Shown here: one piece after another, positions 7,929 through 16,845 of the stretch
Layout: every line of letters begins with the position of its first letter
Position numbering within the stretch: position 1 is the first letter of the stretch
From: Actinacidiphila epipremni
GTDB lineage: Bacteria > Actinomycetota > Actinomycetes > Streptomycetales > Streptomycetaceae
Assembly (NCBI RefSeq): GCF_012034175.1
Contig: NZ_JAATEJ010000004.1
Location: 281,418 to 345,417, forward strand
Reading direction: 5' to 3'
DNA length: 64,000 nucleotides
Notes under the pieces: model-generated
Told to the model about the DNA's origin: nothing
Seen by the model: only the letters and a program-made list of their open reading frames with translations
The model's database searches: none
Translations under genes and position numbers: made by a program

Positions 7929-8839
7929 TCTACGCCGTTTGGGTGCCGTTGCTGCTGCCGTTGCTGGCCGCGCCCGCCGCGCGGAGGCTCGGGGATGCGC
8001 TCGCGCCGCGGGTGGCGGCGTGGCTGCTCGCCGGGTCGGCGGTCGCGCTCGCCGCGTGCAGTACGGCCGCGCTCGCGCTGCTCGCCGCCACGGGGGCGCT
8101 GCGGTTGCCGCCCGTCGCGGCGCTCGGGCACCTCGTGCTGCCCGTGGTCGGCGACCGGGTGACCGTACCGGCGGCGTGCGGGGCGGCGGTGCTGCTGGCG
8201 TGCGTGGCCGGCGCCGTCCTGCGTACGTACCGGCGGCGTGTCGTCCTCACCGCCCGTGCCCGGCGTGCCGCGGCGGCCGGCGCGACCGGCGGCGACCTCA
8301 CCGTCCTGGACGACGACGGACCCGACGCGTACGCGCTGCCCGGGCGCCCGGGCCGGATCGTCGTCACGACCGGCATGCTGCGCGCCCTCGACCCCGCCGA
8401 GCGCGAGGTGCTGCTCGCGCACGAGCGGGCCCACCTCGCCGGGCGGCACCACCACTTCCTGACCGCGCTCGCCCTGGCCTGCGCGTGCCACCCCGCGCTG
8501 CTCCTGCTGCGCGCCCCGCTCGCCTACGCCCTCGAACGCTGGGCCGACGAGTCCGCGGCGGCGGCCGTCGGCGACCGCCGGGTCGCCGCCCGCGCCATCG
8601 GCCGCGCGGCCCTCGCCGCCCGCCCGACCGCCGCCCGCCCGCACGTCGCCCTCTCCGCCACGACCGGCCCCGTGCCGCGCCGGGTCGCCGCCCTGCTGAC
8701 CCCGTCCGCCTCCCGCGCGCCCAAAACCCTCGCCCTCACCCTCGCCGCCTGCCTCGGCCTCTCCGCCGCCTGCGCCCTCGAAGCCGCCCACGACTTCCAC
8801 GGCTCGATCGAGATCGCCCAGGGCGCCGACCACCGCTGA
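7925..8839 (+). CDS. M56 (BlaR1/MecR1-like) membrane metallopeptidase
   Basis: 304 residues with several N-terminal membrane segments, then the gluzincin motif HERAH (in LLAHERAHLAGRHHH, about 164-178) and a downstream ERWADE helix supplying the third zinc ligand. A further hydrophobic segment is near the C-terminus. There is no penicillin-binding sensor domain, so it is the short actinobacterial M56 type rather than true BlaR1. Coupling to the BlaI-like gene suggests that it relays a membrane signal by proteolysis of the repressor; the inducer is unknown. Confidence 0.87.
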   Translation: MIYAVWVPLLLPLLAAPAARRLGDALAPRVAAWLLAGSAVALAACSTAALALLAATGALRLPPVAALGHLVLPVVGDRVTVPAACGAAVLLACVAGAVLRTYRRRVVLTARARRAAAAGATGGDLTVLDDDGPDAYALPGRPGRIVVTTGMLRALDPAEREVLLAHERAHLAGRHHHFLTALALACACHPALLLLRAPLAYALERWADESAAAAVGDRRVAARAIGRAALAARPTAARPHVALSATTGPVPRRVAALLTPSASRAPKTLALTLAACLGLSAACALEAAHDFHGSIEIAQGADHR

Positions 8840-8860
8840 CCCGCCGGCGGGCCCTCCCCG

Positions 8861-9511
8861 TCAGCGCGGCGGTGCGGCGAGCCCCGCCGCGGTCGCCGCG
8901 AGCAGCGCGTCCAGGCGCGGACGGAAGTCGCGTACGTCGTGGTACCAGCGCGGCTCCTGCTCGTAGAGCGCGGCCAGCGTGGCGGTGGGGTGCGACGCCT
9001 GCCACAGCCCCGCGGCGAGCAGCACGGCCGCCGCCAGCAGGCTCGTGACCTGCTCCTGGCCCATCAGCCCGGCCCGGACCAGCACCGCGGCGATCGCGTC
9101 GTGCGCGGCGAAGGCGTGGGTCTTGTAGCGGCGGGCGCGCTCGATGTCCACGTCGCCCTCCAGGTACAGCGTGACGTGGGTCAGCAGGTCGCAGAAGACC
9201 GGCAGCGCGGCGAGCGTGCCGCTGAGCACCGCCGCGATCGCCGGCGCGTCGAGCCCGGTGCGGTCGCCGACCTCCGCGGCGACCTTGTCGCGCCACTGGC
9301 CCCAGCCGCGCTCGGCGAGTTCGAGCAGCAGCTCCTCCTTGCTGGAGTAGTACCTGCGCACCCCGGTGCGGTGCAGCCCGGCGCGTTCGGTGACCGCCAG
9401 GAGGGTGACATGGCGGATCCCGCCGAGGTCGCGCGCGACCGCCTCCGCGGCGGCCAGCAGATCCTCGGCGCGGCGCTCCTTGTCCTCGGGCGACCTGGCT
9501 CGTTGACGCAT
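8861..9511 (-). CDS. TetR-family regulator
   Basis: 216 residues from ATG 9511. The N-terminal helix-turn-helix (VTLLAVTERAGLHRTGVRRYYSSKEELL, about 35-62) is TetR-like and the rest is an all-helical ligand domain. It is divergent from the quinone-oxidoreductase gene. Two copies of a 24-bp palindrome in mirrored orientation fill the intergenic region, so it is very likely the repressor of both genes. Confidence 0.88.
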   Translation of the reverse strand: MRQRARSPEDKERRAEDLLAAAEAVARDLGGIRHVTLLAVTERAGLHRTGVRRYYSSKEELLLELAERGWGQWRDKVAAEVGDRTGLDAPAIAAVLSGTLAALPVFCDLLTHVTLYLEGDVDIERARRYKTHAFAAHDAIAAVLVRAGLMGQEQVTSLLAAAVLLAAGLWQASHPTATLAALYEQEPRWYHDVRDFRPRLDALLAATAAGLAAPPR

Positions 9512-9518
9512 GGCCCCA

Positions 9519-9596
9519 GGTTAACGCACCTCGTGATGCCTTAAGCCCCGGTCGCGTGTTACGGTCGGGCTTAGCGCATCACGAGGTGCGTTAACC
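9519..9596. promoter_or_regulatory. Paired TetR operators forming a 21-bp perfect inverted repeat
   Basis: A 21-bp arm at 9519-9539 is repeated exactly in reverse complement at 9576-9596. Each arm lies in a 24-bp site that is itself an imperfect palindrome (9521-9544 and 9571-9594; ends TTAA, core CAC..GTG-like). One copy abuts the TetR start, the other the reductase leader, which implies simultaneous control of both promoters. Confidence 0.82.
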
Positions 9597-9622
9597 CGAT
9601 GAACGAGCGAGGGAAGCGCACC

Positions 9623-10603
9623 ATGAAGGCAGTCCAGGCCACCGCGTTCGGCGACCCGTCCGTCCTCACCCCCGTCGAGCTGCCCGACCCCGCTCCCGGC
9701 CCCGGCCAGGTGACCATCGACGTCAGCCACGCCACGGTGGGGCTCATCGACGTCTACCTGCGCCAGGGGCTGTTCAAGGACCGGCCGGGGCTCGCCCGGC
9801 CGCCGTACGTGCCAGGGCTTGAGGTCGCCGGCACCGTACGCGCCCTCGGCGAGGGGGTCGACGGGCTCGCCGTCGGGGAGAAGGTCGTGGCCATGGCCGG
9901 TGACGGCACCGGCGGCTACGCCTCCGTCTTCCGCAGCGACCACCGCCGCGTGGTGTCCACCGAGGGCCACGCCCTCGACCCCGCGCTCGCCGCCGCGGCC
10001 GTCCCCAACGCGGTCATGGCGCACATCGCGCTCACCCGCGCCATCTCCCTGGCCGAGGGCGAGCGCGTCCTCGTGCACGGGGCGCTCGGCGCGTTCGCCG
10101 CCGCGTTCCCGGGCATCGCCCGGCAGTTGGGCGCCGCCCGGATCGTCGGGACGGTACGCGCCGGCAGGCTCGCGCAGGCCGCCGCGACGCCGCTGCCGTA
10201 CGACGAGATCGTCGACTCCGGCGACCTGGCCGGCGCGCTCGGCGACGAGAAGTTCGACGTCGTCGTCGACCCGGTCGGCGGGGCCTTGCGCACCCGCAGC
10301 CTGGACCTGCTCGCGCCGTCCGGGCGCCTGCTCCTGGTGGGCAACGCCAGTGGGGAGTGGGACCACACCCTCCCCAGCAACGCGCTGTGGTACGGCAACA
10401 CCGTCGTCGCCGGCTTCAACGCCGGTGGCTACGTCCCGGCCCACCCCGAGGCCGTCCCCGAGGCCGCCCGTGCCGCGCTGCGGGCCGCTTCCGCGGGGCT
10501 GCTCACGACGCCGGTCGAGGTCCTGCCCCTCGCCGAGGCGGCCCGCGCGCACGAGAAGCTGGAGTCCCACGCCACGACCGGGCGCCTCCTCCTCGCGCCC
10601 TGA
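9623..10603 (+). CDS. Zinc-independent quinone oxidoreductase (MDR family)
   Basis: 326 residues from ATG 9623, preferred over ATG 9599 because AGGGAAG lies 6 nt before it and 9599 falls against the operator. The protein has the GroES-like N-terminal domain (about 25-120) and a Rossmann domain with a degenerate nucleotide loop (HGALGAFAAAF, near 155). No zinc-binding Cys/His set is present, as in NADPH:quinone reductases (QOR). It probably reduces quinones or enals with NADPH. A TetR repressor divergent to it suggests induction by an electrophile. Confidence 0.86.
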   Translation: MKAVQATAFGDPSVLTPVELPDPAPGPGQVTIDVSHATVGLIDVYLRQGLFKDRPGLARPPYVPGLEVAGTVRALGEGVDGLAVGEKVVAMAGDGTGGYASVFRSDHRRVVSTEGHALDPALAAAAVPNAVMAHIALTRAISLAEGERVLVHGALGAFAAAFPGIARQLGAARIVGTVRAGRLAQAAATPLPYDEIVDSGDLAGALGDEKFDVVVDPVGGALRTRSLDLLAPSGRLLLVGNASGEWDHTLPSNALWYGNTVVAGFNAGGYVPAHPEAVPEAARAALRAASAGLLTTPVEVLPLAEAARAHEKLESHATTGRLLLAP

Positions 10604-10682
10604 GCCCCGGCGGATGGCGCGGCCGGCGCGGCCGGTGCGGCCGGCGGGGTCGGCGGGGGCGCGGCCCGGCGACAATGGGCTG

Positions 10683-11951
10683 GTGGACGAGGCATTCGCG
10701 GCGGCGTACGGACGGGCTCTCGGCTCCGGGGGCGCGCCGGACGAGGTGGACGGGGCGGCGTCCGCGCTGGCCGCGGGGGCGGACTGGGGCGCGGTCGCCG
10801 CGGGGTGCGCCGGTGAGGTCGTGGCGGGCTGCGTGCGGCGCGGGTGGGAGGGCGCCGACCTCGTACGGATGGCGGGGCGCGAGCTGGGGCCGCGGCACCA
10901 GCGGCTCGCGGCGGCGCTGGAGGCGGGGGCGGGCGGTACGTCCGGCGCGGGAGCCGGCGGGGAGGCTGGTGCGGGGTCCGGCAAAGGGGCCGACGCCGGG
11001 TCCGGCGGTGCGTCCGGCGCGGGAGCCGGCGATAGGTCCGGCAAGGGGCCCGGCGCGGGCGGCGGCGGGAAGTCCGGCGCGGGGTCCGGCAGTACGTCCG
11101 GCGGCAAGGCGCGCCAGGAGCCTGGGCGGGATGTGCTCGGGGATTTCGCGCGGGGCGAGCGGCTGGACCGGTTCTCCGCCGCCACCGTGTTCGTCGAGCT
11201 CATGTGCCTGTACGGGCGGCTCCCGCGCATCCCGGCGCTCGACGTGCCGCCCGCGTCCGGCGGCGTCGGCGGGACGGGGGCCGTCGCGCCGAAGATGCTG
11301 GCCCGGGTGCGGGCGCTGCTCGCCAAGGCGGAGTCCACCGGCTTCCCGGAGGAGGCCGAGGCGCTGTCGGCCAAGGCCCAGCACCTCATGGCCCGGCACA
11401 GCATCGACGCCGCGCTGCTCGCCGCCCGGGGCGGCGTACCCGGGGACGGGCCCGGGGCCCGGCGGATCGGGGTGGACCGGCCGTACGAGGGGGCGAAGGC
11501 GCTGCTCCTGGACGCCGTCGCCGCGGCGAACCGCTGCCAGGCGGTGTGGTCCGCCGAGCACGGCTTCTGCACGGTCGTCGGGCACGCGCCCGACCTCGAC
11601 GCCGTCGAACTGCTCTACACCAGCCTGCTCGTCCAGGCCGACCGCGCCCTGCACACCGGCCGTACCAACCGCTCCCGCGACTTCCGGGAGTCCTTCCTGA
11701 TCGCCTACGCCTCCCGGATCCGCGAGCGCCTCACCGCCGCGACCGCCGCGGAGGAGTCCGCCGACCCGGCCCCCGACCTGCTCCTGCCGGCGCTGGCCTC
11801 CCGCGCTCTCGCGGTCGAGGACACCACCCGGCGCCTCTTCCCCGCCACGACCACCTCGCGCCTGCGCGCCCGCGACGCGGAGGGCTGGCAGCACGGCGAG
11901 TCCGCGGCGGACCGTGCGACCCTGCACGAGCGGACGAACCGCCGCCGCTGA
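10683..11951 (+). CDS. DUF2786-domain protein with low-complexity linker
   Basis: 422 residues from GTG 10683 (ATG 10614 is an alternative with a low-complexity extension). After an N-terminal helical region there is a Gly/Ala/Ser/Lys linker of about 60 residues made of degenerate repeats. The DUF2786 motif follows: PKMLARVRALLAKAESTGFP, then EEAEALSAKAQHLMARHSID. A conserved C-terminal domain ends in SFLIAYASRIRERL. The family is common in actinobacteria and of unknown function. It stops just before a strong palindromic terminator. Confidence 0.8.
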   Translation: MDEAFAAAYGRALGSGGAPDEVDGAASALAAGADWGAVAAGCAGEVVAGCVRRGWEGADLVRMAGRELGPRHQRLAAALEAGAGGTSGAGAGGEAGAGSGKGADAGSGGASGAGAGDRSGKGPGAGGGGKSGAGSGSTSGGKARQEPGRDVLGDFARGERLDRFSAATVFVELMCLYGRLPRIPALDVPPASGGVGGTGAVAPKMLARVRALLAKAESTGFPEEAEALSAKAQHLMARHSIDAALLAARGGVPGDGPGARRIGVDRPYEGAKALLLDAVAAANRCQAVWSAEHGFCTVVGHAPDLDAVELLYTSLLVQADRALHTGRTNRSRDFRESFLIAYASRIRERLTAATAAEESADPAPDLLLPALASRALAVEDTTRRLFPATTTSRLRARDAEGWQHGESAADRATLHERTNRRR

Positions 11952-11974
11952 TCCGGGGGCCGGATACGCGCGGA

Positions 11975-11998
11975 GGCCCGGGGCGCGCGCCCCGGGCC
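11975..11998. terminator. 24-bp perfect palindrome, bidirectional terminator
   Basis: The arms GGCCCGGGGCGC and GCGCCCCGGGCC form one continuous palindrome between the convergent ends of the DUF2786 and RCC1-repeat genes. Confidence 0.72.
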
Positions 11999-12013
11999 CC
12001 CCTGCCGTCAACC

Positions 12014-13225
12014 TCAGTACGCGTACGTCGTGTTGCCGCCCAGCGACACCGCGACGCCCTTGACCGCGGCGCCCGACCGGACGGCCCGCACCGCGTCGAA
12101 GCCCGCCGTCGTCGTACCGTCACCGAGCTGGCCCTCGCTGTTGTCGCCCCACGTCAGGACGTCGTCGCCGGCCACCGCAGCGGCCGAACGGGCGCCCACG
12201 GCAAGGTGGGTGACGCCTTCGAGGCGCGGGATCTCCACCGGGGCGGTGCGGTCGGCCCGTTCTGCGCCGGCGGCGAAGGGCTCGGCGCCCTCAAGGAGCT
12301 GGCCGTACTGGTTGTCTCCCCAGCCCCACACGTGACCGTCCGCCGTGCGGGCGAAGTTGGTGGACGCGCCGGCCTCGATGTCGTTCACGCCCTCCAGCCA
12401 GTCGACGTCCACCGGGACCGCGGAGGAGGCCGTGGAGGAATTGCCGAGCTGGCCGTCGCCGTTGGCGCCCCAGGACTTGACGGTGCCGTCGGAGAGCAGG
12501 GCGAGGGCGTCCTGGCAGCCGGCCTCGATCTGGACGACGTCCGCAAGTCCCTTGACCTGCTGGGGCGTCGAGCTGGTGGCGCGGCTGCCGGTGCCCAACT
12601 GGCCGTCGACGCCGCGGCCCCAGGAGTAGACCGTGCCGTCCTGCGCGAGCGCGAGGCTGAAATCGCAGCCGGCCGCGACCTGTTTGACCTCGGGCAGGCC
12701 CGTGACGCGGTCCGGGAGGGTGCGGTCCGCGCCGGTGCGGGAGTCGCCGAGCTGGCCGTATGTGTCGTCGCCCCACGCGTAGGCGCGGCCGGCGGTGTCG
12801 ACGGCGAGCGCGTGCCTGCCGCCGGCGGCGACGTCCATGATCCGCGTCAGGCCCGAAACCGCCTGCGGCGAGGCGCTGTCGACGTCGGAGCCGGCGCCGA
12901 GCTGGCCGGCCGAGTTGTGGCCCCACGCGGTGACCGTCCCGGTGGACGTACGCGCCAGGGCGAAGGCGTCGGCGGAGGAGGTGCCGCCGGCCGAGATCTG
13001 GTCCACGCCGGTACGGGTCAGGCCGCTGACGGCGACGGGCGTGTGGCTGTCGGCGAGGGCGCCGTTGCCGAGCTGGCCGGTGCGGCCGGCACCCCAGCTC
13101 ATGACGGCGGAGCCGGCGTCGCCGTCCGCTGCGAGCGCGAGCGGGGCCGCGCCCAGCGCCGTGACGGCGGCGGCCAGCACCGCGAGGTGGCGCGGGGCGC
13201 GCCGGCGGGTGGTGTGTCGGGTCAT
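12014..13225 (-). CDS. Secreted RCC1-repeat (beta-propeller) protein
   Basis: 403 residues from ATG 13225. A twin-Arg-rich, hydrophobic signal peptide ends at LALAADGD (about residue 34). The mature protein is built of about seven RCC1-type repeats, each with a W-G-x-N/D-x-x-G-Q-L-G core (for example VTAWGHNSAGQLGAGS, YAWGDDTYGQLG, KSWGANGDGQLGN). Each forms a blade of a seven-bladed propeller. In streptomycetes these are secreted proteins of unknown binding target. It is monocistronic. Confidence 0.9.
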   Translation of the reverse strand: MTRHTTRRRAPRHLAVLAAAVTALGAAPLALAADGDAGSAVMSWGAGRTGQLGNGALADSHTPVAVSGLTRTGVDQISAGGTSSADAFALARTSTGTVTAWGHNSAGQLGAGSDVDSASPQAVSGLTRIMDVAAGGRHALAVDTAGRAYAWGDDTYGQLGDSRTGADRTLPDRVTGLPEVKQVAAGCDFSLALAQDGTVYSWGRGVDGQLGTGSRATSSTPQQVKGLADVVQIEAGCQDALALLSDGTVKSWGANGDGQLGNSSTASSAVPVDVDWLEGVNDIEAGASTNFARTADGHVWGWGDNQYGQLLEGAEPFAAGAERADRTAPVEIPRLEGVTHLAVGARSAAAVAGDDVLTWGDNSEGQLGDGTTTAGFDAVRAVRSGAAVKGVAVSLGGNTTYAY

Positions 13226-13406
13226 GTCGGCCTCGGGCCTTTCGGGAGGTGGGGGGTTCGCTCAGAAGGTAGGACCAGCTGTCCGCTTTGTCCGGCACCG
13301 GACGGCTCCCGCGGCCCGCACCTCACCCGCATGGGCCAGATCCCGCGGTTGTCGGAGGCAGCCCTTAGCGTGAGGGCTCACGGAGCGCGGGCGAAGGGGG
13401 AAGGCG

Positions 13407-14090
13407 ATGGGGGAGCGTACGGCGGAGGAGGTGCTGCGCGAGCAGTGGGCGGCCTACGCGGCGGAGGCGACGCGCGAGGACGACCCGGCGTCGCCGGCCC
13501 TGGCGGCGGCCCGGGCGTATTTCGACCCGCCACCGTACGCCGAGACCGTCGCCCCCTTCACCGCCGGCTGGCCGGGCCTCGCCCCCGCCCCGGCCGTCCC
13601 GCCGCCGGACGCGGACGAGGTGGCGGCGCGGGTGCTGGCGGAGCAGTGGGCGGCGGACGACGGGGACGACGACTTCGAGGACGAAGAGGACGAGGACGAA
13701 GAGGAGTTGGGCGGCGAGGTGATCGACCTGGCCCCGCGCGGCCACCTCCTGGACCGCCCGCACCGCGCGGCGGACGTCCCGGCCCTGCTCGACGCCCACG
13801 GCCTGACCGACCACCTCCGCGGCCACCTGCTGTTCGGCCTCCCGGACCTCGTCACCGTCCTCCGTTCCTGGGAGCAGCGCTTCGGCACCCGCGTCATCGG
13901 CCTGGCCCACGACCGGGTGACCCTCTCCGTCGCCGCCCCACCCCGCACCCCCGCCGAAGCCGAACACGTCGCGGCCGAGCACTTCGCGTTCTCCTCCGAC
14001 ACGATCGTCCAGGACGACGCCGAGACGCTGAGCGCCCACGCGGCCGACCAGGTGCTCAACTCCGAGGTGTGGTCCTTCTGGTGGGACTGA
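13407..14090 (+). CDS. DUF4253-domain protein
   Basis: 227 residues. The C-terminal half matches the DUF4253 pattern: SWEQRFGTRVIGLAHDRVTLSV, then PRTPAEAEHVAAEHFAF, and the terminal W-FWWD. The N-terminal half holds a very acidic insert (DDGDDDFEDEEDEDEEE near residues 90-105). Homologues are widespread in Streptomyces without known function. GGGGGAAGGCGATG context at 13395-13409 gives a good ribosome binding site. It lies just upstream of the element-disrupted DUF4291 gene. Confidence 0.82.
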   Translation: MGERTAEEVLREQWAAYAAEATREDDPASPALAAARAYFDPPPYAETVAPFTAGWPGLAPAPAVPPPDADEVAARVLAEQWAADDGDDDFEDEEDEDEEELGGEVIDLAPRGHLLDRPHRAADVPALLDAHGLTDHLRGHLLFGLPDLVTVLRSWEQRFGTRVIGLAHDRVTLSVAAPPRTPAEAEHVAAEHFAFSSDTIVQDDAETLSAHAADQVLNSEVWSFWWD

Positions 14091-14232
14091 CCCGGATCAG
14101 AACGCCAACCCCCGCCGAAAGACAACCCGCGCCTCCCCCGGCCCGTCCACCCCCCGCGCGACCAGACAGGCCGGCGCAGGGCCGGGCCAAAACCGCTGGC
14201 GCCCGGGGCGGACCCGCGCCCAGGCTTGGCAT

Positions 14233-14373
14233 ATGGCAGAGCCGAAACACCGTGTCCGCGCGGCCTTCACGGACTCCACCGTCACCGTCTACCAGGCGTA
14301 CGCGCCGGAGATCGGGGTCCCGGCGGCGCGTGAGGGCCGTTTCCCGGCGGTCTGGCGGCGGGACCGGATGACG
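14233..14373 (+). pseudogene. DUF4291 gene, 5' fragment, interrupted by an integrated element
   Basis: From ATG 14233 the frame reads a DUF4291 N-terminus (VRAAFTDSTVTVYQAYAPEI...FPAVWRRDRMT) and then runs directly into serine-integrase sequence. The missing remainder starts at 19139 with MTWIKPSFLWMMYRCGW, the continuation expected for DUF4291 (RMT-WIKPSFLWMMYR). Joining the two at the shared TGACG restores one open frame of about 198 residues with no base lost or gained. Confidence 0.85.
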
Positions 14374-14997
14374 GGCATCCGCGTCTTCCGCGGCGAGGAG
14401 ATCGGAGACGGCGAGTGGCCGCCGATCATCGACCGCGGCACGTGGCTTGAGGCCAAGGCCCGACGTGGCTACCGGGCCACGACGAAGTACATCTGCAACC
14501 AACACCCACCGGCTCCACGTGCCCCGCTGCAACCGCGCAGTCAAAGCCGCCCCCGTGGACGAGTTCGTCACCGAGGCCGCCCTCTACCTGCTGGAACACC
14601 TGGATCTGACGGAGGTGCCCGCCCCGTCCTCGCTGTCGGCGGAGGACCAGGCCGCCATCGACGCCGACAGGCAGGAACTCGACGAACTCAAGGGCATGTG
14701 GCAGAGCCAGGAGCTGACGACGCGGGAGTACCGCGAGATGCGCAAAACCGTCGAGGCGCGCATCCAGGCCCTCCAGCAGAAGATGATCGTCCGCCCGACC
14801 GTGGAGTCCTGGACGGACTCGCCGGCCCCGACGCCCGCGCGAGCTGGGCAGCTCTGAAGGACGCCGAGAACTTCGAGCGCATGAACGCGGTGCTGCGGTT
14901 CCTGTTCGCCGCCGTGAGGATCAAGGAGACCACGAAGCGGGGCCGCCGGTTCGACCACGGCAGGATCGGCATAGAGCAGAACCCGATCTGGACCTGA
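14374..14997 (+). pseudogene. Large serine integrase, C-terminal remnant with frameshifts
   Basis: Three fragments in two frames can be followed. At 14374-14490 is GIRVFRGEEIGDGEWPPIID, the recombinase-domain motif. At about 14505-14855 is RCNRAVKAAPVDEFV followed by the coiled coil (LDELKGMWQSQELTTREYRE). At 14815-14997 is the terminal region ending near IEQNPIWT. The zinc-ribbon part between the first two fragments is mostly missing and the catalytic N-terminal resolvase domain is absent. It is probably the relic of the enzyme that integrated this element. Confidence 0.75.
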
Positions 14998-15021
14998 CGG
15001 CCGTAGTGCGCTGGTCCTGAG

Positions 15022-15576
15022 TCAGAGGGGCAGGGGCTCAGGACGGATGACGATGGTACTGACGGTGCCGCTGCCCCAGACCGTGGTGTTCAGCATCATG
15101 CAACCGTCCAGGGACGCCATGGTGAACTCCGGGACAAAGCGGTCAGTGAAGAGCGTCGCAAACCCACTTCGCAACAGGTCCACCTCACTTCGAACCAAGT
15201 CCCAGTCGGCAAGCAGCCTTACTCGGAACCACAGAGTGGAAGGTTCATCATCCGGGTCCCCTCCGAGACGTACACCGCTGACACCGAGCAGGAACTCGCG
15301 GTTGCCGTCGAAGAGGCCGAATTCAGTGGCCATCCGGTACCAGCTCGCGTTGATTTTGTCGGCCATGTCCGGAGCCTGCACGTCAGCGATCTCGTCCTTG
15401 CGAGAGTCAAAGCGTCCGTGCTCCGGTCCGGCACTCGCCGGTGAGTGGTAAGGCGGCAGCTGCGGCAGGTCGACTTCTCCTTCGATCGACTCGACCAGGC
15501 AGAGTCCGGCGGGTGCCAGCAACTCCCGAATTTCGGCCTCAGCAAGAATCACATCCGCACAGTATCCGCAGGTCAC
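15022..15576 (-). CDS. Hypothetical protein in element
   Basis: 184 residues from GTG 15576 (GTG 15552 is also possible). I do not recognise the family. It has no signal peptide or membrane segment. The middle (INASWYRMATEFGLFDGNREFLLGVSG) and the end (MLNTTVWGSGTVSTIVIRPEPLPL) look like a folded alpha/beta protein. Codon use is less GC3-biased than in flanking chromosomal genes, consistent with acquisition. Confidence 0.55.
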   Translation of the reverse strand: MTCGYCADVILAEAEIRELLAPAGLCLVESIEGEVDLPQLPPYHSPASAGPEHGRFDSRKDEIADVQAPDMADKINASWYRMATEFGLFDGNREFLLGVSGVRLGGDPDDEPSTLWFRVRLLADWDLVRSEVDLLRSGFATLFTDRFVPEFTMASLDGCMMLNTTVWGSGTVSTIVIRPEPLPL

Positions 15577-15915
15577 ATCGCCGTCGTCAGATTTTCAAGA
15601 TCAGGACGCCCCAACCTTCCTCCCGGTGTCCCAGAGATGTTTGGAATGGACGGCCCTGGGCCTACCCGGTCGTCCCTCCGAGCTTGTTGTCCAGGAGCCG
15701 GGCCAGCCGTCGCGCGGCAGCTGGCTGATCTTGGTACAGAACCTGCTGCACACGCGTTCCAGGTGCCGGGCGCCTTCCGCGTTGTGATCCTGCGCAGTCA
15801 GGGGCCCACCCCGAGCCGCTCCTCGCGGGCAGCCTCGCGGTTCAGCGCCAGCTCCTCGGCGACGCCCGCAGCGAGAAAAGCAGCACCGGCAGTGTGGCCG
15901 GAGCCCACGTAGCGC
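15577..15915. other. Gene-poor scrambled stretch inside the element
   Basis: No supported gene. A minus-strand piece around 15805-15909 reads AGAAFLAAGVAEELALNREA and looks like the tail of a lost protein, but no start or intact frame remains. It is read as decayed element DNA. Confidence 0.4.
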
Positions 15916-16345
15916 CACGGTGACACGGCGCAGCCAGACGGACGGCTGCGGCAGCAGTCGGTACGGCATCGATCAGAAGCTGGGCATCCGCCCAGTCAGG
16001 CGGTGCGCCGTCCGCTCCCGTGGCTCCGTCGAGGCGCATGACGGCGTGGATGTGGACAGCCGCTCGTCGCTGGTACTCCGCGACCTTGGCGTAGGAGACG
16101 CGCACCGACCGCCGGAGGACCGTCCGGCTCTGGCCGGTCCGGGAGGCGAGGTGGTGGTACAGATTGTTGGTGAACGCCTTCCACAGGCGTCCGGCGTGTG
16201 CGTGCCACAGGACGTGACCGGCGTAGTCGTAGCAGCCGGCGCACAGCGGCTGCCCCGCCCGGGGATCGGCGTCGAAGTGGGCGACGTGGCAGGCGAGCGG
16301 TCGCCCGTGGTCACATCGACGAGCGGTGCGCGCCTCGGCCGGCAG
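15916..16345 (-). pseudogene. RepSA replication-initiator fragment
   Basis: One minus frame stays open without a start. It reads ARRCDHGRPLACH...LCAGCYDYAGHVLWHAHAGRLW, then KAFTNNLYHHLASRTGQSRT, VRVSYAKVAEYQRRAAVHIHAV and DWADAQLLIDAVPTAAAAV. This is the central part of RepSA-type initiators of actinomycete integrative and conjugative elements, including the Cys-x2-Cys metal site. Both ends are lost: similarity stops near 15916, and the other side joins unrelated sequence near 16345. The full protein is about 450-600 residues. Confidence 0.72.
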
Positions 16346-16389
16346 GGGTGTCCGTCAGTGACGCGGTGGATCACACCGAATCCGGGAGC

Positions 16390-16777
16390 CGGCACCGCCC
16401 AAGACCCCGACTGCCTCGCGTACATCGACGAAGCCGAGATCATCGGCGAGTTCTCCCACTGCTTCCGAGACCTCAAGCTGCCCAGCGAGGCGCTTAGGTT
16501 CGCCGAGCAGGCAGTAGCCCAGACCGACCCCCAGCACGCCCGCACGCTCGGGTTCTGCCGAATGGTCCTGGCGCAGGGCCAGTTCCTCAATGGCGACCTT
16601 GAGAACGCCGTCGCCACGGCGACCCTTGCGGTCGACGCAGGGGAGTCGTTGCAGTCAGCGCGCTTCGTCCGCTACGTCGAGGACTTCCGGCGCGAGATCA
16701 GTGCGTACTCCTCCGCACCGATGGTCAGAGCGCTCAACGAGAGGGTGGTTGCTGCACGCGCTGAGTTGGAGGAGTAG
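16390..16777 (+). pseudogene. TPR-type regulator, C-terminal fragment
   Basis: The open frame starts inside the gene: YIDEAEIIGEFSHCFRDLKL, then two TPR-like repeats (EALRFAEQAVAQTDPQHART and NAVATATLAVDAGESLQSAR), ending in VRALNERVVAARAELEE. This matches the C-terminal TPR region of streptomycete XRE-TPR regulators. The N-terminal DNA-binding part is missing and the fragment abuts the RepSA remnant. Confidence 0.55.
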
Positions 16778-16845
16778 AGCGACTCTTGAGCAGCTGCTCT
16801 GCCGTTCCCCATCCTTCAGCGCTCGCTCGTACGTACGATCAGAGC

